64,000 bases of DNA, taken from positions 31,048,636 to 31,112,635 of the forward strand of contig NC_056002.1 of NCBI RefSeq assembly GCF_018446385.1, written 5' to 3'. Below the pieces are notes generated by a model. The model made no database searches. It saw only the letters and a program-made list of their open reading frames with translations, and was not told the DNA's origin. Shown piece after piece: positions 55,831 through 64,000 of this stretch; position 1 is the first letter of the stretch; each line of letters opens with the position of its first letter. Position numbers and translations under genes: made by a program. Origin of the DNA: Zingiber officinale. Taxonomy: Eukaryota > Streptophyta > Magnoliopsida > Zingiberales > Zingiberaceae.

Positions 55831-57583
55831 CATCACTGAAGTAAGGAGTTTTCATGGTTTAGCCGGGTTCTATAGGAGGTTTGTGCCAAATTTCAGCACC
55901 ATCGCTGCCCCTTTAACGGAAATCATCAAGAAGAATATTGGATTTAAGTGGGGAGAGGCACAAGAGAAAGCCTTCAACGCATTAAAAGAAAAGCTAAGTA
56001 CTGCTCCTTTACTACTTCTACCAAATTTTTCTAAGGTTTTTGAAATCGAATGTGATGCTTCTGGTATTGGTATAGGTGCTGTTCTTATGCAAGAAAAGAG
56101 GCCAATTGCCTACTTCAGTGAGAAGCTCAATGGTGCAGCGTTGAACTACTCAACATATGACAAGGAGCTCTATGCATTGGTGCGAGCTTTGGAGATATGC
56201 CAACATTACTTGTGGTCCAAGGAGTTCATTATTCACACGGACCATGAGTCACTGAAGCATTTGAAAGGCCAAGGTAAATTGAATCGTAGACATGCTCGTT
56301 GGATTGAATTCATTGAAATGTTTCCTTATGTGATCCAATACAAGCAAGGAAAAGAGAATGTGGTAGCAAATGCTTTGTCACGCAGGTACACCCTTATCTC
56401 TACCTTAGGATCAAAGTTTCTTGGATTTGAGCACCTGAAGGAATTGTATGTGAATGATGCTGACTTTGCTGATATCTTTAAAGCATGTGAAAAGGGTGCA
56501 TTTGATAAGTTCTATATGAATGATGGTTACTTGTTTCGAGAAAATAGACTTTGCATTCCCCAAAGTTCTTTGCGTGAGTTGCTTGTTAGGGAGTCACATG
56601 GGGGTGGATTAATGGGGCATTTTGGAGCTGTGAAAACCTTGGACATTTTGAAAGAACATTTCTTCTGGCCTCATATGAAAAGAGATGTTGAAAGGATTTG
56701 CATTAAGTGCCTTGCATGTAAGAAAGTCAAGTCTAAGGTGCAACCACATGGACTTTATATGCCTTTGCCTGTGCCTAGCCACCCTTGGACTGATGTGTCA
56801 ATGGATTTTGTGTTAGGTTTGCCTAGGACTAGGAATGGCCGAGATAGTATTTTTGCGGTTGTGGACCGATTTTCGAAGATGGCACACTGTATCCCTTGCC
56901 ATAAAACTGATGATGCTACACATGTGACAAATTTATTCTTTAGGGAGGTGGTCCATTTGCATGGGGTCCCTCGAACAATTGTTAGTGATCGAGATGTGAA
57001 GTTCCTCAGCCATTTTTGGCGAGTCTTGTGGGGAAAACTTGGGACAAAGTTGTTATTCTCTACCACTTGTCACCCACAGACTGATGGGCAAACCGAGGTC
57101 GTTAATCGAACCTTGGGAAATTTGTTGCGTTCTACCATTGGGAAGAATTTGAAAGCATGGGAAGATTGCATACCATTTATTGAATTTGCATACAATAGGG
57201 TTACGCATTCTTCTACTAAGTATTCACCTTTTGAGATTGTCTATGGTTTTAATCCATTAACTCCATTAGATTTAATTCCATTACCTGTGGATGAGATTGC
57301 TAGCCTTGAAAGTCAAGCGAAGGCTGATTTGGTGAAAAGGATCCATGACAAGGCAAGGCAACACATGCTGAGGAGGAATGAGCAGATTGCAACCCGTGCC
57401 AACAAGGGACGAAAGTTGATTACTTTTCAACCTGGAGACTGGGTCTGGGTTCATTTTCGAAAGGAGCGATTTCCGAAACGAAGACAATCCAAGCTGAACC
57501 CACGTGGTGATGGACCATTTCAAGTACTGGAGAAATCAACGACAATGCATACAAGTTGGATCTTCCAGGTGAGTACCAAGTGA
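55831..57583 (+). pseudogene. CRM-like RNase H and integrase (long intact stretch)
   Basis: 566 codons are open from 55883. RNase H keeps L-x-C-D-A-S-G-type motifs (E-C-D-A-S-G-I-G), Y-S-T-Y-D-K-E-L and T-D-H-E-S-L-K. The integrase keeps the H-H-C-C zinc site ([12 protein letters not shown] then C-I-K-C-L-A-C-K-K) and all three catalytic acidic residues in context: S-M-D-F, V-S-D-R-D and I-E-F-A-Y-N. The C-terminal [14 protein letters not shown] block follows. A frameshift near 57540 separates the last part. Its neighbours are broken, but this integrase reads as if under little decay. Confidence 0.93.
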
Positions 57584-57873
57584 GTTCAACCTTTAATGTT
57601 TCTGATCTTTCCCCTTTTGTTGTTTTAGATTCGAGGACGAATCCTTTTGAGGAAGGAGGGGATGATACAACTCCGGATCAACTCCAAGCCAATGAGATAG
57701 GACTGCAAGTCAAGATGTACGTCCCGAACCACGAGGAGCATGAAGAGGACTTGCACGTGCCAGCTGAGCTGATAATGAAAACAGAGGTCAAGCAAGTTCA
57801 ACATGTTGTACAAGCATTGACATCTCATATCTTGGAAGGGCAGGCTATGGAGTTACAGTCGATGTCATGCTGA
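57556..57873 (+). pseudogene. CRM-like pol C-terminus running into the 3' LTR
   Basis: Frame shifted from the integrase: [20 protein letters not shown], then S-R-T-N-P-F-E-E-G-G. It continues across the LTR start at 57663 for about 70 codons before a stop at 57871. Coding overlap with the LTR is known in the CRM clade, where the C-terminus carries the targeting region. No typical chromodomain aromatic residues are visible. Confidence 0.7.
57649..57662 (+). other. CRM-like polypurine tract
   Basis: GAGGAAGGAGGGGA immediately before the 3' LTR, lying within the coding frame. Confidence 0.9.
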
Positions 57874-58539
57874 ATGATCAACTTCATACAAGTCGACCCT
57901 AAAATGGGCCAATTAGCTGCGGAAGAATGGAATATCATGATGCAACATGTTCCTAGCCAAATACCATACTAGAATGGTGGGAAAACTCACCATTCTGGTT
58001 GGAATTGGTGTGTCATTTAATGCCACCTACATTTTGGACGAATTCCCAAGTTGGAGGACAGCTAGAGGGAGTGTGCATAAAGACTTGCATTCATCATCTT
58101 CTCTTTCCATGCATTGGAAACTACCATTTGTTGGAAAGGGAGTGTGCATGAACACTTGCATTACTTGCATTCATTATCTTCTCTTTCCATGCCTTGGAAA
58201 CTACCATTTTCAGTTCTATATAATGTCTTGAGTAGATATCAAAGAGAGTAGCAAACATTATATTTTGAGAGAGTTTTCCTCCTTGTTGTTCTTCAGCAAC
58301 TCTACAGGGATTATGGGTGATCACTTGTAATTCTCAGCACTTTTATAATATCGGATCTTGGTTTTGTTATAATCATTGGGTCGATATTCTCCATTGTTCT
58401 CATAATATTGGTTCTTGATTCTCTATAATCAACGGATCAATATTCCATCCCTCCGAAACCTCCTTTGGACGATCCCGGAACTGAGTTCCAATCTTATTGT
58501 TGCTGGGTCTCGCGGCATTGCTCGTCGAGGTTCGCATCA
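57663..58539 (+). repeat. CRM-like 3' LTR
   Basis: Same length as the 5' LTR; TATATAA at 58217-58223. Confidence 0.95.
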
Positions 58540-58544
58540 TTTAT

Positions 58545-58967
58545 ACTCGAATTCTATCTATGCATATTATGTTTGTGGCCACCAAGAAATTGATGTCAGC
58601 CATCCTGAGTTATTTAGTTGATTATTACATGACAGATTTACAGAATTGAGCAAGTGTCAAATCCATGCAAAGCCCGAGGAATTACCCTCTCATGTGATGG
58701 CTAGCTTTGGTTTCCTGATTTACTCACTCCCAATGGTATGGGGCAGTTGTGGGAGGCCGCCAAGGTGATGGATTTCACCTTTTACAAAATATAAGAAGAG
58801 ATACAGCTATAATTTTAGCTTATCAAATCCTTTTTAATTCTAAGGTCTAATATAGGAGGAATAAATGCAACAATAATTACAAGGGATATATATCACAATA
58901 ATGAAAATCTTAGAGATATAATCAAAGGATATAAGCTATAACAAAAAGAAACAAGAAAATATTAACA
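58545..58967 (-). mobile_element. Probable copia 3' LTR remnant
   Basis: On the minus strand the copia pol stop is followed by GATTGGGGA (58968-58977, polypurine-like) and TGTTAATATTTTC at 58967, a typical copia LTR start. The far end is not recognised and may have been lost before the CRM-like insertion. Confidence 0.55.
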
Positions 58968-58977
58968 TCCCCAATCA

Positions 58978-59406
58978 AATTGATGCAGGTAAGTCTATCA
59001 ACATCAATTTGCTATTGAGAAACTTTTGTTGTTGCCTTTTCAAAGCTTTCAAAAAGATATTAGTTATTTGGCGATCAGTAGTAAGATGAGGAAGAGTGAT
59101 AACATCTTGAATAAAGGTCTCTCTAATATAATGACAGTCCACCTCTATGTGCTTTATGCGTTTATGATATACTAGATTTACAACTATTTGAATGACACTT
59201 GTATTATCACAATAAGTGGAGTTGGATTAGGTAGAGGAAATCAAAGTTCAAAAAACGACCACGTAACTATACAATTTCAGAACAAACTGCAGACATGACT
59301 TTATACTTGGCCTCCGTGGAAGATTTAGAGACACAATCCTACTTCATACACTTCCAAGAAATCAACGCATCTCCAAAGAAAAATGCAACAACTTGTTGTA
59401 GACTTT
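58978..59406 (-). pseudogene. Copia pol C-terminus (RNase H)
   Basis: Minus-strand frames contain S-K-S-S-T-E-A-K-Y near 59320, Y-C-D-N-T-S near 59195-59215, and H-K-R-I-K-H-I-E-V-D-C-H-Y-I-R-E near 59120-59165. Then come the T-D-R-Q-I-x-N-I-F block and K-L-x-x-x-D-L-P-A-S-I before the stop. These are the diagnostic copia RNase H motifs. Stops and frame changes make it a pseudogene. The upstream part is cut off by the CACTA element starting at 59407. Confidence 0.88.
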
Positions 59407-59424
59407 CACTACAAGAAAAAAGTC

Positions 59425-59800
59425 AAACAACAACGGTTTTTCACCGTTGTCGTAGGCCATTTTGAACTGTTGTTAAAGGCTGTGTTGTTAAAAGGGGTGG
59501 CCAAAGACAACAGTTTTTAACCGTTGTCTTTGAAGATAAAGACAACATTTTTACAACGGTGAAAAACTGTTATCTTTTCCTATAAAGACAACAGTTTTTC
59601 ACCGTTGTCTTTGAGTGTATGCCTAGGCTCTTCAACAACAGTTTTGAACTGTCTACGACAACGGCTAAAAAGCGTTGTCTTTTTTTGCCAATGACATCGG
59701 TTTGACAACGGTTAAAAACCGTTGTCTTTTTAGGCAACGATGTTAAATAACATCAGTTTGTTACTATTGTCTTTTAACGCCATTGACAACAGTTTGACAT
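59425..59800. repeat. CACTA subterminal repeats (ACAACGGT/ACCGTTGT type)
   Basis: Dense direct and inverted copies of GACAACGGT and ACCGTTGTC. The motif differs from that of the CACTA elements at 23349 and 49073, so three subfamilies are present. Confidence 0.9.
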
Positions 59801-61149
59801 ATTTAAACTGATGTCTTTGGGTACAATATACAATATTTTGACAATAAATAAAAAACTTATTAATCTTTTCCTACTCAATGGTTTATAAAAAACATCCAGT
59901 GCAAATTTCATTGATAAAAAACCTACATAATCAATATTTACAATGCAAATTTCATTAAAGTACCAAACATCATCATCCAAACATCATTAAAGTACCAAAC
60001 ATCAACATTCAAACATCACAAAAGTTTACACAGCCAAAAGTTTATATATATCACACATATAGTCCAAAATATCATATTTTGTTGGAGCACGTCTTCTCTA
60101 CCTGTGCATCTTCTAAACAGCCTGTGCATCTTCTAAACTGCAGCGTTTTCTGGTTTCTCCTCCCTCCTAGCTTCTCTTTTCTTCTCCTTTCACAGAAACG
60201 AGTCATTATCTTTTCCCTGAGGTAAATAGCATATGGTTGCAAGTTAATTCATTTCCCAGGAGTAAATGGCATAAAAAATGAATCTCTTGGAAATTTCACA
60301 CCTGGCCTTATTACAGTTTTACAAAAACTCAGAGTAGTATGTCTTAAAAGACCAGCTATATGGCTTTACAAGTAACTCTTAAGTATGGTAAACCAAACCT
60401 ATCAACTTTACATATACCAAAAAATATTCTTTCCAATTTGAAGTCTAGCGAAACTCCATCTACTATGGGTTCAACTGCTTTGTTAGCGAGATAATCCGCC
60501 AGCAATTTCTTTAGTAAATCAGCATAATTATTTAAATTAATCTAAAAATCGAAGACTTGCAGATCTACATATAGCATTTGCTTAATTAATAGCAAATTCA
60601 GGAAAATCTACTTGCAGAAAAGGCTTAGAGCAACAACCAGATTCTGGTTCTATCATCGAGCATCAAAAAAGCATTATAGAATCTAGCTAAATTAGACATG
60701 AAAAATCAAGTTCCAACTTATTTCCGGAGCATACAAAAGCACAAATACAAACAAGGGCTGAAGCAACAAAGCAGCACACAGAGAATTAAGCAAACAAGCT
60801 TTACTAATTTAAATTCACAGAGCAAGCAAATTGATCAACCCACAATTATCATAAGGATCTACTCTCTTGATACTCAAATAGACTCAGTAAACGACCTAAC
60901 TTCTAGCAGGAATCAAAATTCCTAACTATATTAGCATTTTCCCCAATTCATATTCGAATAAAATTCTCCGACAATCATGCAAAAGCATAGAGATGGTTTA
61001 TTTAGTTTTTACACGGAATAGAGAGTAGAAAAGAGCAATCCAAACTTCCGACAACATCATAGAGGATACCGCTAATTAGATCATGGAAATCACATAGATA
61101 GAACTAGTAAAGAACATAAAAGAACAAGATTTAACGATGAGACTGAGGG
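59801..61149. other. CACTA 3' noncoding part
   Basis: AT-rich sequence with CATCAAACATCA-like short repeats near 59960-60020. The frame at 60698-60925 has no recognisable match. Confidence 0.5.
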
Positions 61150-61510
61150 ATTTAATAAAGGACCTGCATCTAACCATGTATCAAACCAGAAATTAATATG
61201 ATCTTCACCTAAACGCCATCTAATATGCTCTTCTGCTACGTTTCTCATCTGTAACGTCCTTTTCCAACAATGTGAAGCTTTGTTTTTGAGTAAAACTACC
61301 ACAGTAGAGACTGACCCACAGTACATGCTAGACAGAAATTTCGACAAGTGTGTTCTCTACTCCCAATCCTCCTTCTAGCTTAGGTTTACAAATATCTTTC
61401 CAAGAGATCCAGTGAATCTTCCTATTGGAACTGATAGAACCCTAGAAAAAATTGGCCATAATCATCTCAATTTGATGTAAAATACCCCCTTCGTCACTAT
61501 TAATAATGGA
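61150..61510 (-). pseudogene. LINE (L1-type) reverse transcriptase 3' fragment
   Basis: Minus-strand pieces read K-I-H-W-I-S-W-K-D-I-C near 61415, L-E-G-G-L-G-V-E-N near 61385, then W-K-R-T-L-Q-M-R-N and I-R-W-R-L-G-E-D-H-I-N-F-W-F-D-T-W-L near 61180-61255. This is the region after the RT domain of plant L1 elements. A stop and frame changes are present; no poly-A tail or target duplication is seen. Confidence 0.8.
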
Positions 61511-61865
61511 GTCATCTAAAAAATGAAGATGCTGCAGTAACAAGATTATTACCCTTCTAAACAAAGACATCTACATTATAAAATTGAGAACCCCAGAAAG
61601 TTTGTTATGTAAACCAAAATACAGTATAAATATTTGACAAAGGATTAAGGTTAATCATTTTTTATATTTGACAAAGGATTAAGTTATCGGTTTGTATTTG
61701 ATGTTGGCACATCAAGTGTGCAGTTTAGTCATGCCGATTGGATTTGGTAAATGGACTCAGAGACAGATATCTCCAAATCAAGTGCAATCAAGTATAAGCA
61801 GCATGTATTCAATTTAACTGAATATTATTATTGTCAAATGCAATAAGATGAACACATATATATAC

Positions 61866-64000
61866 CTATTCATAAATATGATCTTGTATGCATTCTGCTA
61901 TCTTAGAGCACACTTCATCAATTTCTTCTTGAGAGTACTCCGCTTTTGTGAACTGTGAACACACATAAATTATATGATCTTAAAGAACAAAATATAATTA
62001 ATTGGAAAAAAATAATAACTAAATAACTTCTAATTATTTGAGATGATAAAGATAATATTACTATCGATGGTAGTGTATCCCCCTCGATCATTGCATTTTC
62101 TTCAGTAATTTGTCTCATAAATCTCATCACGTAATAACCACATTGTTTCGCATCTGGCTGCCTAGGAACCTACGTTAAAGGCAATTGATATTGTTAATGA
62201 TAAATATACACATACCTTAATTGATTGAAATAGAAGTACCCATACCTTGATTACTTCCCATTATACATGCTTTCTTCCTTTCCTTCCATTGTTCGAATTA
62301 AACAATCTTAACGCCCTTCATATATACATTCAACATAGTTGATATATAAGTGTTTTATGACTAAATTAAATACATAATAAAAAGCATATATAAACTCACA
62401 TTTCCACAACATATTTCCAATCTTCATCATGAATGCGATGACTTAAAGAATCCAACAAGTAAACAATCTCCTTATGAGGTTTAATGACAGTCAAATTCCA
62501 ATGGAAACTACACACAAATACAAAATTAGTGCATACAATTCACCAAAATAATCAATTGAAAATGATATTAAAGATGTTCATTACCCATTGCAACTTGGCA
62601 CCAAAACTAATTGATTAATTGATGCACCACTCATCCTATCTGCTAAAAAACTCGCCCTCTGGTTCAACCGTTCAGTTTTACCTATTTTGTCTTGTGTGGT
62701 TTTTTGAAAGTTTGGGATGCTATGCGGATTTACAAATCTGAATTTATCAATCTTATTTTCTTGTACCAACTTTTTATAAAGATGCCTGCCATTTGAAATA
62801 AAAAAAAAAAAATCAGAACTACATTAGATATTAAATACTGATCTAATAAAGTATGTGCTTCTTATATACTAAATTTAAAAAAGAACAAACAATACTACAA
62901 GGTAATTCGAAGACTTACCATATGTAAACAACCACACAATTTCCTGAAATTGGCTCCAAGTGATACAAAGCACTAATGTCCTCAAGATGCAAGTTCAGTT
63001 CATAATCATCTTGAAATACCTCATGATCTAAAGCAATTGACAATTTCCTTCCATTCTCAAGAGCACGCTTACAATAACAATACACCACGCACAATGATCT
63101 TGGCACACTTGATAACAAAGTCTGGTTATTTTCTACATATGTTGTTTTCTTCATTTGACGCTTCTAATAATTGTAATTGTAAACTTTTTAGATAGGTGCA
63201 ATACTAAATAGTTTCACAAATATTTACTTTGAAATATTATCTTAGATGTACCTTTTGTCTTAGCATCAGCAGGTGTTTTGGCCAAGCCACATGGGTTCCA
63301 ACAGCATCACCAATAGTTTCACATTCATTGGGAATCAGAACTGGCAAACATGCTGATTTCTGCATTGCTTCATCAATGGATACACGCATACAATTCTTGG
63401 GTAACGGAACACCATGGAGAGAGTGATTAACTCCAATGATCTCAACAACTGTACCATATGCAACAATGTCTGTGCTAGAATCCAATGTCAAAATAACTGA
63501 TTTACCCTAAAAGATAAATAGTTGTATCATTGAATTATACTAACTCTTTATTTTAATAATAAATATAACCACAACTTATATACCTGTAAAGCAACTTCTT
63601 TATCCACAACTTGCATTTCGACATCATTGAACTCTTCATGACTGGGGAAAGTCTTATCGGTGTTCAGTTTATTGTCATTTTGTTGAGGTAACTTTACCGA
63701 GCAACTTCCTTTGTCATCAATGTCACTGCCCCATGCACCCTTTTTGTAGACAATTGCTTCAAGTTTTTGAATGCGTGTATCTTGTTCTTGAATTAATTTT
63801 CTAGCCTCCACCAACTCTCTCTTTTGCTCAATCAGTAGCTCTCTATCAACATTGTCCGTCTTCCATCTACTAACATTAAAGAACAATGAAGGAGTGATAT
63901 GACCTCCAACAACCCTCACACGCCCACTATGTTCTATTGAATTGAGTGCTTTGGTAAGAATATCTTCTTTTGTCCCATTAATTTCGAGTGTACCCTCACG
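61866..64000 (-). pseudogene. CACTA-borne Ulp1/C48-type protease gene, eight exons (5' end outside window)
   Basis: Exons on the minus strand with GT/AG borders: 64000-63584, 63506-63252, 63163-62919, 62785-62585, 62507-62400, 62315-62246, 62169-62062, 61952-61866. Exon 1 has H-S-G-R-V-R and a coiled coil. Exon 2 holds the conserved CACTA-associated domain (V-A-Y-G-T-V, then I-P-N-E-C-E-T-I-G-D-A-V-G). Exon 5 has the catalytic H-W-N-L and Asp in L-L-D-S-L; exon 7 has the catalytic Cys in Q-C-G-Y-Y-V-M-R-F-M. This is the SUMO-protease fold triad. Exon 6 has an in-frame TAA just before W-E-V-I-K, the only clear lesion, so it may be a recent pseudogene or a readthrough/sequencing question. Last exon ends at a TAG. 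Confidence 0.85.

Larger units (their letters stand above)
51563..58539 (+). mobile_element. CRM-like Ty3/gypsy chromovirus, complete structure (6977 bp)
   Basis: LTRs 51563-52439 and 57663-58539 (both 877 bp, TGATACAAC...CGCATCA), target duplication TTTAT (51558-51562 and 58540-58544), PBS at 52444-52456, polypurine tract at 57649-57662. Order: gag, protease, RT, RNase H, integrase. The LTRs differ at roughly twenty positions by eye and have no length change, so the insertion is young compared with its surroundings. The pol sequence type, the lack of a clear chromodomain and an ORF that runs on into the 3' LTR fit the CRM clade. That placement is from memory of the family, not a tree. At least five frame breaks make it non-autonomous. 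Confidence 0.93.
59407..64000 (-). mobile_element. CACTA element with Ulp1-type gene (runs off the right edge)
   Basis: The 3' end (in gene orientation) is at 59407: CACTACAAGAAAAAAG after TTT. Subterminal repeats ACAACGGTTTTTCACCGTTGTC-like fill 59425-59800. The minus-strand gene 61866-64000+ is the second gene type of plant CACTA elements. The transposase gene and the other end must lie to the right. A LINE fragment sits in the 3' noncoding part. Confidence 0.88.

Overview
The window is plant nuclear DNA made almost entirely of transposable elements and broken gene copies. I find no intact host gene. A plant is indicated by Ty3/gypsy chromoviruses with a chromodomain, Sirevirus-like and other copia LTRs, CACTA and PIF/Harbinger transposons, a tRNA-type SINE, an endogenous pararetrovirus, and pseudogene pieces of R2R3-MYB, EAR-type C2H2 zinc-finger and Rab7 genes. 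The LTR types look monocot-like, perhaps Zingiberales. That is an impression, not a demonstration.

Layout. 1-1258 is the end of a chromovirus-type LTR. 1264-20415 is 'block copy 1': an LTR I call A, the 3' end and LTR of a Sirevirus-like element (B), an endogenous pararetrovirus (EPRV, minus strand: movement protein, coat protein, protease; RT absent), its leader, and a Harbinger remnant. Two later insertions sit in it: a solo LTR (2120-3742, target-site duplication GTCCT) and a 9.7-kb Tekay-type Ty3/gypsy element (7459-17176, duplication CAACA). 22764-23192 holds two adjacent SINEs. 23349-27836 is a complete-ended CACTA element carrying Rab7 exons and a kinesin-like exon. 28677-31260 is a broken copia element. 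31266-38735 is 'block copy 2', the same A/B/EPRV/leader/Harbinger order in the same orientation. It has an internal EPRV deletion, keeps a decayed Harbinger transposase, and has a TIR element with a GC-rich core inside that transposase.

38736-41096 contains a ~110-bp tandem repeat, an inverted pair of zinc-finger gene fragments, a small EPRV scrap and a two-exon MYB pseudogene. 43080-47330 is an LTR-like stretch split by a 2.7-kb solo LTR (duplication ATCCA). 49073-51562 is a CACTA 5' end with a decayed transposase. 51563-58539 is a complete CRM-like chromovirus with 877-bp LTRs and duplication TTTAT. 58545-59406 is a copia 3' remnant. 59407 to the window edge is another CACTA element whose second gene encodes a Ulp1/C48-type protease, with a LINE fragment inside its 3' part.

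The most striking non-genic signal is that several unrelated LTR families here carry clusters of short palindromes. A Ty3/gypsy LTR (7631-8083, 14915-15320) and a copia LTR (30801-31158) have palindromes sharing the same core, ATCGNTCGGCTGANCGAT. Other families have their own versions.
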